Source: Pseudomonadota bacterium (GTDB lineage: Bacteria; Pseudomonadota; Gammaproteobacteria; Steroidobacterales; Steroidobacteraceae). Taken from it: DNA of 40,442 bases. The position numbers were made by a program, and so were the translations under genes. Under the pieces are notes generated by a model. The model had not been told where the DNA came from and searched no databases. It was given only the letters and a program-made list of their open reading frames with translations. The stretch covers positions 1-40,442 of the forward strand of contig JAJYFU010000016.1 in the NCBI GenBank assembly GCA_021790795.1. Direction: 5' to 3'. Positions 8,663 through 16,172 of this stretch are shown piece after piece (the first letter of the stretch is position 1; every line of letters starts with the position of its first letter).

Positions 8663-8868
8663 ATCACGCGCGACAAGCACCATGACCATTACCTTCGCCG
8701 ACACGAATATCGTCACCCGCGCCGCAGGGGCGGGCATCATCAAGACCCGACCACGCGACGCATTGTCGGCGCCCACACTCGCTGGGACGGACGTGCGCGT
8801 TGCGCCACGTCCCACAGGCGCCGCGGCGAGCCGCTCGTGTCCGGGTGACCATCGCGCTGGAGTGCGTG

Positions 8869-10107
8869 TTGACTAATTCCCGCGCCGAGCCGCGCCCGCA
8901 TCCGCCGATCTGGGTGATGGGCCTCACCAATGCCGTCTTCGGCATGATGGGCGGCTTTGCGGTGGTGACGCTGCCGCAGTTGCTCGCGGCCGAGGGCATC
9001 CCCGGCGGGCACATCGCTGCGATCACCGCCACCATCATCTCGCCGGGCTTCTGGGCCTTCATCCTCTCGCCGATGCTCGATGTGCGCCTGCGCAGGCGCA
9101 CCTATGCGCTCGTCTTCGGGGGAACCGCCGCCCTCGCCGTGGCGTTCACCGTGCTGCACCACAGCAACGTCGCCACGGTCGAGATCGTCATGCTCATCGG
9201 CTACCTGTCGGCCGCCTTGTATCAGGGTGCGGTCGGCGGCTGGATGGGCAGCCTCATCGGCCACGATGAAGACAGCCGGCTCGGCACGTGGTTCAGTGTC
9301 GCGAATATCGGCTCGAGCGGCCTGATCATCGTGGCCGGCGGACCGCTCATTCTGCACGCGCCTCGGGACCTCGCGGCCGCGTTCATGCTCATCGCCATGC
9401 TCGTCCCGACGGTGCTCTTCCTGTTCATCCCGGCGCCGCCGCCCGACAAGCTGCTCGCCAGCGAGAGCTTCGGTCGCTTCGGACGGTCCATCCTCGATCT
9501 GCTGCGCCGGCGCGAGGTGCTCATCGGGCTCGCGCTGTTCGTCCTGCCGTCGGCCTCCTTCGCCCTCACCAATGTGCTCGGGGGCATCGGCAAGGACTAT
9601 CACGCCACCGCCACGACCGTGAGTCTGTTCGCCGGCACCGGATCGATCGTGGCGGGTCTCGGCGGCAGCTTCCTGGTGCCGCGCCTGGCACGAAAAATCG
9701 AGCTGCGACGCCTGTATCTGCTGATCGGGATCGTGGGCGCGATGTTCACGTTCGCCACGCTGTTGCTGCCGCGAGCACCCTGGACCTTCGGGGTGGTGTT
9801 CACCGGTGAGATCATCTTCCAGGCACTCGCCTTCACGACCGCATTCGGTGTCGCCTTCCAGATCATCGGCCCCGGCAATCCGCTCGCTGCGACGATTTTC
9901 ACCGTTCTCATCGCCGCGATTAATCTGCCGATCGTCTACAGCGGGATGCTCGATGGCTGGGGATACGATCGCGGAGGGCTCGTCGGCAGTTTCGTCATGG
10001 ACGCCGGCGTCAGGCTCGCCTCGTGCATCCTGCTCGCGATCGTTCTGCGGCGCTGGTTGTTTGCCGCTCGTCCTGCGCCGCTGCCGGAATCGTCGCTGTC
10101 GGACTAG
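8869..10107 (+). CDS. MFS transporter, AmpG/PAT-like, copy 2
   Basis: A paralogue of the protein at 4335-5549. It shares PPIW near the N-terminus, the helix end TLPQLLA, RRRTYALVFG, GGWMGSL, LPSASFALTN, and IIGPGNPLAATIF followed by IAAINLPI. About 12 membrane segments are expected. The substrate is not identifiable. The start is uncertain: TTG at 8869 has GGAG six bases upstream and gives 412 residues, close to the 404 of copy 1. GTG 8866, GTG 8845 and ATG 8800 are also in frame, but the longer N-termini are not shared by copy 1. The two copies differ enough to suggest an old duplication. Confidence 0.8.
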   Translation: MTNSRAEPRPHPPIWVMGLTNAVFGMMGGFAVVTLPQLLAAEGIPGGHIAAITATIISPGFWAFILSPMLDVRLRRRTYALVFGGTAALAVAFTVLHHSNVATVEIVMLIGYLSAALYQGAVGGWMGSLIGHDEDSRLGTWFSVANIGSSGLIIVAGGPLILHAPRDLAAAFMLIAMLVPTVLFLFIPAPPPDKLLASESFGRFGRSILDLLRRREVLIGLALFVLPSASFALTNVLGGIGKDYHATATTVSLFAGTGSIVAGLGGSFLVPRLARKIELRRLYLLIGIVGAMFTFATLLLPRAPWTFGVVFTGEIIFQALAFTTAFGVAFQIIGPGNPLAATIFTVLIAAINLPIVYSGMLDGWGYDRGGLVGSFVMDAGVRLASCILLAIVLRRWLFAARPAPLPESSLSD

Positions 10108-10150
10108 CCGAGCCCGGCCGCGCGGTGACGGCACACGCCGCCGCGGAGCG

Positions 10151-10180
10151 CGCGCGTCAAAGCTCAACGATCAACGCGCG
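10151..10180. repeat. Stem-loop between convergent genes
   Basis: CGCGCGT at 10151-10157 pairs with ACGCGCG at 10174-10180 across a 16-base loop. It lies in the 142-base gap between MFS copy 2 and the convergent acetyltransferase gene. There is no T-run, so a terminator role is only a suggestion. Confidence 0.3.
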
Positions 10181-10249
10181 GGTGCGCATTCAGGTGGTGC
10201 GACAGATCTTTCACCCCGGTTCGGCGAGCCCTTCCACGGGTAAGGGCGT

Positions 10250-10867
10250 TCACGCGAACTGCGCAAGACGCGCCTCGAGGCGTCGTCTGACCTCCGGCCA
10301 CTCGCTATTGAGAATGGAGAAATAAACCGTATCGCGGATGTACCCGGTCCACGTGAGCCGGTCCCGGCGCAGCACGCCTTCGCGCACCGCGCCGAGCTTC
10401 GAGACCGCAGCCTGACTGCGCTGATTACGGGTATCGACCCTGAACTGCACCCGCACGGCGCCCATGGAAAAGGCGTGCTGCAGCATCAACAGCTTGGCTT
10501 CAGGGTTCACCACACCGCCGCGCACATCCGGATGCAGGAACGAGGCTCCGATCTCGACTCCGCCTTCACCCGCAAGCGCGGTGTCGAACGTGGACATCCC
10601 CACGACACGCGCATCCTCCCGGCGGCGAATCGCATAGGTCATGCGCTCGTTCCTGGGAGCATCGCACGCCGCCGCCCAATACTTCTCGAAACCCTGCCCG
10701 GTGGGATTGATGGGCATGATGGCCCACGTTTGCGGATCGCAGTCGATCGCTGCGCGAACCTCCTCTTTCAAGCACGGCTCGAACGGCTCCATGCGGATAT
10801 ATCGGCCTTCAAGGAACTCAAAGGTCAGTTGCATACAGCGCGGGTCGGATCTGGTGGATACATTCAC
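10250..10867 (-). CDS. GNAT-family N-acetyltransferase
   Basis: A 205-residue protein of the RimJ/RimL-like GNAT class. It begins, at the second methionine, MQLTFEFLEGRYIRMEPFEP, the usual opening strand of this family. It then has VVGMSTFDTALAGEGGVEIG and the acetyl-CoA-binding region around EAKLLMLQHAFSMGAVRVQF, and ends with the typical NQRSQAAVSKLGAVREGVLR. It would transfer an acetyl group to an amine on a protein terminus or small molecule; the target is unknown. The start may be ATG 10834, which fits the family better than ATG 10867; neither has a good ribosome binding site. It stands alone between the MFS gene and the island scar. Confidence 0.8.
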   Translation of the reverse strand: MNVSTRSDPRCMQLTFEFLEGRYIRMEPFEPCLKEEVRAAIDCDPQTWAIMPINPTGQGFEKYWAAACDAPRNERMTYAIRRREDARVVGMSTFDTALAGEGGVEIGASFLHPDVRGGVVNPEAKLLMLQHAFSMGAVRVQFRVDTRNQRSQAAVSKLGAVREGVLRRDRLTWTGYIRDTVYFSILNSEWPEVRRRLEARLAQFA

Positions 10868-11019
10868 ACACTGCGCGACGCGGATCGGTCACCGCCCGCG
10901 CCTCTTGCCCGCCCGGGAACAGCCGGCGCGACATTCCTCCGGCAGGTCGGAGCGTCTTGCGCCACATTCCCACAGGCAAAGGCCGCCGTCTATCGCGTGG
11001 GAGCCTCGTCTGAGATGGC

Positions 11020-11131
11020 GGAAATATTTCCTGCGAATTCCCTGGCGAGAACATGATCTCACCGCGTAAATCGCTGGCTTGACGAGGCAGTCCGAAGCCG
11101 AGAACCAGGCTCAATTTCGCACTTCATCCTT
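11020..11131. repeat. Decayed attachment-site copy (repeat A)
   Basis: Aligns over its full length with 11535-11646 at a constant offset of about 515 bases and, by eye, roughly two-thirds identity. It starts at GGAAATATTT. Its right part (from about 11090) mirrors the 3' half of the tRNA-Gly gene, for example AGGCTC followed by TTCGC. It looks like the far attachment site of an element that integrated at tRNA-Gly, now heavily mutated. Confidence 0.6.
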
Positions 11132-11434
11132 TTGATTCCGCAGGCAATCCCGCAAGTGTGCCGCGGACGCGCTCCGACGACCGCCTGGAGCGCTCGGGTC
11201 TTGCCTGATTACGCGCCCAAGGCTTCCTTCCTGGCGCGGGACCTCGCCCGCGATCAGACTCACTTGTTCGGCGGCATGAGCGCCCGTGAGCTACCGACCT
11301 TGCATGAAATCCAGGCGCTGTCGTCACACCCGTACGCGGCGGCCGGCTACGAGGTGGTCACAGTCCAGGAGCTGATGGCGCACAGGGACCTGAATATGAC
11401 GCGGGCGTATCAGAACGGGCACGCCCGCAAGGGC
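11132..11434 (+). pseudogene. Tyrosine recombinase (integrase) C-terminal remnant
   Basis: The recognisable part is about 11261-11431, translating to RELPTLHEIQALSSH, then AAGYEVVTVQELMAHRDLNM and TRAYQNGHARK. This is the C-terminal catalytic segment of phage/island integrases (HxLR, LMGH and the tyrosine box). The nucleophile tyrosine is present (codon 11408-11410), but the second catalytic arginine of HxxR is Gln (codon 11312-11314). Everything N-terminal of about residue 44 is unrecognisable, and the frame runs on through repeat B. The fragment lies between the two attachment-like repeats, next to the 3' end of tRNA-Gly. Confidence 0.7.
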
Positions 11435-11534
11435 TGCGGGTCGAGATGTTGCTCCCCTACGGGGTGCTGCAGTGCGGCGATGCCGTCAACAAGAGGCATG
11501 CCAACTAATGCGTGGCCTGCCTTGCAGGAGCTCA

Positions 11535-11646
11535 GGAAATATTTTTTTGAGAATTTCCTCAGCGAAAACAAGTTCGCCGTATAAGTTTCTGAATTCAGAG
11601 GAAATCTGGAGCGGGAAACGAGGCTCGAACTCGCGACCTCAACCTT
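11535..11646. repeat. Attachment-site copy at the tRNA-Gly 3' half (repeat B)
   Basis: The partner of 11020-11131. It runs from GGAAATATTTTTTTGAG, just downstream of the tRNA, through the acceptor and T arms to near the anticodon. The tRNA side is kept intact by selection, while repeat A has drifted. Confidence 0.6.
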
Positions 11647-11682
11647 GGCAAGGTTGCGCTCTACCAACTGAGCTATTCCCGC
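11607..11682 (-). tRNA. tRNA-Gly (anticodon GCC)
   Basis: A 76-base cloverleaf with encoded CCA. The acceptor stem GCGGGAA (5' end at 11682) pairs with TTCCCGC (11611-11617). The D-arm has AGCTCAGTTGGTAGAGC, the anticodon stem-loop has CTTGCCAAG with GCC at positions 34-36 (11649-11647), and the T arm has GTTCGAG. All invariant positions look normal, so it should be functional despite being used as an integration site. Confidence 0.97.
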
Positions 11683-11699
11683 TCGCGAGGGGAGCGGGC

Positions 11700-11727
11700 A
11701 TTTTAGGGAACGGGGAGGCGAAGTCAA
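11700..11727 (-). promoter_or_regulatory. Sigma-70 promoter of tRNA-Gly
   Basis: On the minus strand TTGACT (11727-11722), a 16-base spacer and TAAAAT (11705-11700), followed by a GC-rich discriminator (GCCCGCTCCC) typical of stringently controlled stable-RNA promoters. The tRNA 5' end is 17 bases after the -10 box. Confidence 0.75.
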
Positions 11728-11736
11728 TCCGCGCGG

Positions 11737-12291
11737 TCAGCGCTTGAGCTCGGGCCAGGCGGCTCGCAGGTAGGTCACCATGGAGACCAGTGTGGCCGCG
11801 GCCGCAAGCTCGATGAGCATCACCCCGGTGGAATAGATCGGCACCCCGGCCAGCCGGTGGTGGTAGAGCATCATGGACAGCCCCACGATCTGCAGCACCG
11901 TCTTGACCTTGCCGAGCTGGGACACCGCGACCTTGCGCCGCTCGCCGATCTCGGCCATCCACTCGCGCAGCGCCGAAATCGTAATTTCCCGCCCAATGAT
12001 CACCACGGCGGTGAGCACGATCAGCGCGCGGGTATCCTGGCTCACGAGCAATACCAGTGCCACCGCGACGATCAGCTTGTCCGCCACCGGGTCGAGAAAT
12101 GCGCCCAGACGAGAGGTCTGCCCGAGCCGCCGGGCGAAATACCCGTCCAGCGAGTCCGTGATGCCCGCGGCGGCAAACAGCAACCCTGCCGCCGGATCCG
12201 CCCAGGGATACGGCATGTAGAAGAGCAGCACGATGAGCGGGATCGCCCCGATGCGCAGCAAAGTCAAGGTGTTCGGCACATTCCAGGGCAT
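11737..12291 (-). CDS. pgsA: CDP-diacylglycerol--glycerol-3-phosphate 3-phosphatidyltransferase
   Basis: A 184-residue inner-membrane enzyme that makes phosphatidylglycerol phosphate, the committed step to phosphatidylglycerol and cardiolipin. The CDP-alcohol phosphotransferase motif DG-x2-AR-x8-G-x3-D-x3-D is complete: DGYFARRLGQTSRLGAFLDP followed by VAD. The N-terminus MPWNVPNTLTLLRI is the standard PgsA opening, so ATG 12291 is preferred over an in-frame start 33 bases upstream inside uvrC. Several hydrophobic helices follow. It starts eight bases after the uvrC stop; the uvrC-pgsA pairing is also known from E. coli. Confidence 0.95.
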   Translation of the reverse strand: MPWNVPNTLTLLRIGAIPLIVLLFYMPYPWADPAAGLLFAAAGITDSLDGYFARRLGQTSRLGAFLDPVADKLIVAVALVLLVSQDTRALIVLTAVVIIGREITISALREWMAEIGERRKVAVSQLGKVKTVLQIVGLSMMLYHHRLAGVPIYSTGVMLIELAAAATLVSMVTYLRAAWPELKR

Positions 12292-12298
12292 GCGAGTC

Positions 12299-14119
12299 TC
12301 AAGATCCTGGATGCAGGTGATCATAAAGGGAACGCGCCAGAGTTGCTCCCACTCCTTCGACCTGCTGCAAATCCGCCACGCCGGCGCGCAGCACCCCCTG
12401 CAGCCCCCCGAAGTGCATCAGCAAGGCCCGCCGCTTGGCCGGACCCAGGCCCGGAATGCTCTCCAGAACCGATTCCGTATAGCGGCGTGCGCGCTTGCGG
12501 CGATGGCCCGTTATGGCAAATCGATGGGCCTCGTCCCGGATGCGCTGAACGAGCCGAGATGCCGGCGAATGCGCTTCCGGAATGCGCGCCACCCCTTCCC
12601 CATACAAGTATAGACGCTCCTGCCCCGGACGCCGATCCGGCCCTTTGGCGACGCCGACCAGCGTGATGCCAACCACACCGAGCGCCTCGAGTTCCGTGTG
12701 CACGCCCTCGATCTGGCCCAATCCACCGTCGATCAGCAGCAGATCGGGACGCGGCACTTCCTCGTTGCGCACCCGCGTATAGCGGCGCTTGAGCGCCTGA
12801 CGCAGCGCGCCATAGTCATCACCCGGCGTGATGCCGGTGATGTTGAATCGGCGGTACTCCTTCTTCAGTGGTCCCTCGGGACCGAATACCACGCACGAGG
12901 CCACCGTGCCCTCACCGCTGGTGTGGCTGATGTCGAAGCACTCCATGCGCGCGGGGGGCGACGGCAGCTCGAGTTCCGCGGCGAGCGCCGCCAGCATCTC
13001 CTCCATGCCCTGGCGCCGAGCCAGACGCATGCGCAGCGCCTGCTCGGCGTTCTCGCGCGCCAGCCGCACCCACCGGACAGTGAGGCCCCGCGCCGGACAG
13101 CGCACCGCCACCGTGTGGCCCGCGCGCGCGCCGAGCGCCTCACCGAGCGCCTCGGCGTCCTCCAGACGCCGCCCCACCAACACCTCGGCCGGCGGGTCGT
13201 GCTGCGCGTAGTACTGCATCAGAAACGACGACAGCGCCTCTTGCGGCTCCGCGAGCGCGGCACGGGGGAAACTGCTGGTGGTGCCGAGATTGCGCCCGCC
13301 GCGCACCAGCATCGCGCTGACGGCGTACTCGCCCGGCTCCCCGACGATCTCGAACACATCGGCGTCGCGCTCCTGCTCGGCGGTGACCACCTGCTGGGCC
13401 TGAATCTCGCGCAGCGCCGCGAGCTGATCGCGCAGCTGTGCGGCGCGCTCGTATTCTTGTCGTTCAGCCGCCTGGCGCATCCGTCCAGCGAGTAATTGGT
13501 TGACCTCTTCGCTGCGCCCCTCGAGCACCTTCACCGCCGCCTCGATATCCTGCCCATATGCCTCCCGACCGATCAGGCCGACGCACGGCGCCGAGCAGCG
13601 ACCGATCTGATGCTGCAGGCACGGCCGGCTGCGGTGGGCAAAGAAGCTGTCGCGGCAGTTGCGGATCCGAAACAGCTTCTGCAGCTGATTGAGCGTCTCG
13701 CGCACCGCGGCGCTGCTCGGAAAGGGACCGAAATAGCGCGCCCCGGAGGTCCGGGCGCCGCGGTACAACGACAGCCGCGGGAAGGGGTGACCGACGCCGA
13801 GCAGGATGTAGGGGTAGCTCTTGTCGTCGCGCAGGACCACGTTGAAGCGCGGCCGATGCGCCTTGATCAGGTTGTACTCCAGCAGCAGCGCCTCGGTCTC
13901 CGAGTGCGTGACCGTCACCTCCATGTCCGCGATCTGCTGCACCAGCGCCTGAACCTTGGGGCTGACGTCGCTCGCCGTGAAATAGCTGCCCACACGGTCC
14001 CTCAGGCTCCTCGCCTTCCCAACGTACAGCAGCTCATGGCCGCGATCGAACATGCGATAGATGCCCGGCCGGCGCGGCAATGCGGCCACGAATGCCTTGG
14101 GATCGAATGCGGTGCTCAC
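12299..14119 (-). CDS. uvrC: Excinuclease ABC subunit C
   Basis: A 606-residue endonuclease subunit that makes the 3' and 5' incisions in nucleotide excision repair. N-terminal GIY-YIG nuclease domain (PGIYRMFDRG then LLYVGKARSLRDRVGSYF, about 18-47), a UVR segment binding UvrB (about 200-238, AERQEYERAAQLRDQL), the RNase H-like endonuclease domain containing ECFDISHTSGEGTVASCVVF, and tandem helix-hairpin-helix motifs at the end (SIPGLGPAKRRALL). Length matches the family. The start is GTG, nine bases after the stop of the uracil-DNA glycosylase gene, placing two DNA repair genes in one transcript. Confidence 0.97.
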   Translation of the reverse strand: MSTAFDPKAFVAALPRRPGIYRMFDRGHELLYVGKARSLRDRVGSYFTASDVSPKVQALVQQIADMEVTVTHSETEALLLEYNLIKAHRPRFNVVLRDDKSYPYILLGVGHPFPRLSLYRGARTSGARYFGPFPSSAAVRETLNQLQKLFRIRNCRDSFFAHRSRPCLQHQIGRCSAPCVGLIGREAYGQDIEAAVKVLEGRSEEVNQLLAGRMRQAAERQEYERAAQLRDQLAALREIQAQQVVTAEQERDADVFEIVGEPGEYAVSAMLVRGGRNLGTTSSFPRAALAEPQEALSSFLMQYYAQHDPPAEVLVGRRLEDAEALGEALGARAGHTVAVRCPARGLTVRWVRLARENAEQALRMRLARRQGMEEMLAALAAELELPSPPARMECFDISHTSGEGTVASCVVFGPEGPLKKEYRRFNITGITPGDDYGALRQALKRRYTRVRNEEVPRPDLLLIDGGLGQIEGVHTELEALGVVGITLVGVAKGPDRRPGQERLYLYGEGVARIPEAHSPASRLVQRIRDEAHRFAITGHRRKRARRYTESVLESIPGLGPAKRRALLMHFGGLQGVLRAGVADLQQVEGVGATLARSLYDHLHPGS

Positions 14120-14128
14120 ACCGGCATT

Positions 14129-14770
14129 TTAAGCGTCCGCGAGTTCGCAGGCACGCGTCACCACCTGGCGGAACATCGGCTCGGTCAGCCGCCGGGTCGA
14201 GGTGTTGTAGCGGCTGCAGTGGTACGAATCGATGAGCGTGCGGCCGTCCTCGAGGGCGTGCTCGCGCCCGTGTCCGAACGGGAAGGCCGAGGGCTTCAGG
14301 CCACTCGCCCGCAGGAACGCCTCGTGCGCTACGCGCCCGAGCGCGAGCACCACCCTGACCCGCTTGAGCCGATCGAGCTCCGCGCGCAGGTAAGTGTTGC
14401 AGGTGCGGATCTCCTCGGACGTGGGCTTGTTCTGCGGCGGGACGCATTTGACCGAATTGATGATGCGCGTCCGGCGCAGCTGCAAACCATCCTCGCGCGT
14501 AACCGAGACGGGCCGGCTCGCGAGCCCGGCCGCGTGCAGCGTGCGATACAGCAGGATGCCCGCGTAGTCGCCGGTGAACGGCCGCCCGGTGCGGTTCGCC
14601 CCGTGCATCCCCGGTGCGAGTCCGACGATCAGAATGCGCGGCTGAGCGGCCCCGAAAGACGGCACCGGACGCGCCCAGTAGTCCGGATAGCGTGCGCGCG
14701 CCTCGCGCAGGAATCCGGCGAGACGCTGACAGCGGACGCAGTCCGGGTCGTAGAGCGCCCTATCAGTCAT
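14129..14770 (-). CDS. Family 5 (UDGb-type) uracil-DNA glycosylase
   Basis: A 213-residue glycosylase that removes uracil, and in this family also hypoxanthine or xanthine, from DNA. Motif A is [19 protein letters not shown] (50-68), the family 5 form that lacks the polar catalytic Asp/Asn of classical UDG. Four cysteines suited to a 4Fe-4S cluster are at 11, 14, 109 and 124. The C-terminal motif region has [15 protein letters not shown]. Its ATG overlaps the end of icd by eight bases and uvrC follows nine bases after the stop, so the gene is embedded in the icd-uvrC-pgsA run. The family assignment is firm; exact lesion preference cannot be read. Confidence 0.9.
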   Translation of the reverse strand: MTDRALYDPDCVRCQRLAGFLREARARYPDYWARPVPSFGAAQPRILIVGLAPGMHGANRTGRPFTGDYAGILLYRTLHAAGLASRPVSVTREDGLQLRRTRIINSVKCVPPQNKPTSEEIRTCNTYLRAELDRLKRVRVVLALGRVAHEAFLRASGLKPSAFPFGHGREHALEDGRTLIDSYHCSRYNTSTRRLTEPMFRQVVTRACELADA

Positions 14771-16091
14771 CCATGTGGCGGACGATGGCGGTGGCGAAGC
14801 CCGAGCAACTCATGAGCGTCGCGCCGGGAATGAGTCGCTGCAGGTCCTCCGCAATGTTCTTCCGTGCCGCGAGCTCGCGCTTGGGCATCTTGATGGCCTC
14901 GCGCAGCCGCGCCAGATCGTAGGTGAGCTCCTTGTGGGCGATGGTATTGCCGACCCCCTTGATGATGAGATCGGCCGCTTCGCTCCACCCGAGGTAGCGC
15001 AACATCATCTCCGCCGACAGAATCAACGAGCCGGGGTTGACGCGATCCTTGCCCGCGAAGCCCGGCGCCGTGCCGTGCGTGGCCTCGAACACGGCCAACC
15101 CGTCACCGATATTGCCCCCCGGCGCGATGCCGATGCCCCCGACTTGTGCGGCAAGCGCGTCGGAGACGTAATCGCCATTGAGGTTGAGCGTGGCGATGAC
15201 ATCGTATTCCTCGGGCCGCAACAGCACCTGCTGCAGAAAATTATCGGCGATCACGTCCTTGATGACGATGTCCTTGCCGGTGAGGGGATTGGCGAACCTC
15301 AGCCATGGCCCGCCGTCGATCTCCGTGGCGCCGAACTCCTCCTTGGCGAGCTGATAGCCCCAGCTGCGGAACGCCCCCTCCGTGAACTTCATGATGTTTC
15401 CCTTGTGCACCAGCGTCACCGAAACCCGATCGTTGTCGATCGCGTACCGGATAGCCTTGCGAATCAGGCGCTGGCTGCCTTCCTTCGAGACCGGCTTGAT
15501 GCCGATCGCGGAGCTGGCCGGGAAGCGGATGGCGGTGACGCCGAACTCCTTCTGCAGGAAGGCGATGAGCTTGTGCACGTCGGCCGAGCCCGCCGGCCAC
15601 TCGATGCCGGCATAGATATCCTCGGTGTTCTCCCGGAAGATGACCATATCGGTCAGGCTCGCGTCCGCCATTGGGCTGGCGACACCCGGGAAATAACGGA
15701 TCGGGCGCACGCAGGCATACAGGTCGAGGCTCTGGCGCATCGCCACGTTCAGCGAGCGGATGCCCCCGCCGACGGGCGTGCCGAGCGGCCCCTTGATCGA
15801 GACGACATAATCGCGCAGGGCGTGCAGCGTTTCCTCGGGAAACCATTGCCCGTAGCGCGCATTCGCCTTCTCGCCGCAGAACACCTCCATCCAGTGGATC
15901 CGCCGGCGATCGCCGTATGCCTTGCGCACCGCGGCGTCCACGACCCGCAACATCGCCGGGGTGACATCCACGCCGATGCCGTCGCCTTCGATATACGGAA
16001 TGATGGGCTCGTCCGGGACGCTGAGCGTCTGATCCGGATGGATCAGAATCTTCTTGCCGGCGCCCGGCGGGGTGATGTGCTCGTAGTGCAT
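14763..16091 (-). CDS. icd: Isocitrate dehydrogenase, Icd type, with altered cofactor loop
   Basis: A 442-residue homodimeric TCA-cycle enzyme that converts isocitrate to 2-oxoglutarate. It aligns with E. coli Icd almost without gaps: the substrate and metal motifs ([31 protein letters not shown]) and HGTAP at 339-343 are present. The two residues that select NADP in E. coli, Lys344 and Tyr345, are Gly344 and Phe345 here (codons 15062-15057). Tyr391 and Arg395, which also contact the 2'-phosphate, are kept. So NADP use is likely but not assured. A TACAAT box lies only seven bases before ATG 16091, suggesting a nearly leaderless mRNA. It is first in the run to UDG, uvrC and pgsA. Confidence 0.95.
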   Translation of the reverse strand: MHYEHITPPGAGKKILIHPDQTLSVPDEPIIPYIEGDGIGVDVTPAMLRVVDAAVRKAYGDRRRIHWMEVFCGEKANARYGQWFPEETLHALRDYVVSIKGPLGTPVGGGIRSLNVAMRQSLDLYACVRPIRYFPGVASPMADASLTDMVIFRENTEDIYAGIEWPAGSADVHKLIAFLQKEFGVTAIRFPASSAIGIKPVSKEGSQRLIRKAIRYAIDNDRVSVTLVHKGNIMKFTEGAFRSWGYQLAKEEFGATEIDGGPWLRFANPLTGKDIVIKDVIADNFLQQVLLRPEEYDVIATLNLNGDYVSDALAAQVGGIGIAPGGNIGDGLAVFEATHGTAPGFAGKDRVNPGSLILSAEMMLRYLGWSEAADLIIKGVGNTIAHKELTYDLARLREAIKMPKRELAARKNIAEDLQRLIPGATLMSCSGFATAIVRHMDD

Positions 16092-16097
16092 CCGGCC

Positions 16098-16103
16098 ATT
16101 GTA
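16098..16103 (-). promoter_or_regulatory. Possible -10 box for icd
   Basis: TACAAT on the minus strand, ending six bases before the icd ATG. A start point six or seven bases downstream would coincide with the ATG, giving a leaderless transcript. No good -35 sequence is seen 16-18 bases upstream. Confidence 0.4.
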
Positions 16104-16172
16104 CCGGCATTCGCTCCGGCCGATCCCGAAACCAGGATTACCGGGCCGAGCGCCCGTCCCGGCGTCCGCCTA

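Larger units (their letters stand above)
8188..8868. other. Long gap with hairpins, no gene recognised
   Basis: About 680 bases between the decayed repressor gene and MFS copy 2. Open frames on both strands give low-complexity Arg/Ala/Pro-rich translations with no family resemblance. The start of the gap (8191-8224) would hold the promoter and operator of the decayed repressor; on the minus strand TAGAGT and TATAGA are possible -10 boxes. Two stem-loops are listed separately. It may be decayed coding DNA. Confidence 0.45.

Noticed and set aside
8740-10167. A 475-codon minus-strand open frame opposite MFS copy 2
   Set aside because: Very Arg/Glu/Asp-rich, the usual antisense image of a hydrophobic membrane protein gene; a similar image occurs opposite MFS copy 1.
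11410-11727. Minus-strand open frame containing GIAQLVERNLAKVEVASS
   Set aside because: This is the translation of the tRNA-Gly gene and its flank, a well-known annotation artefact.
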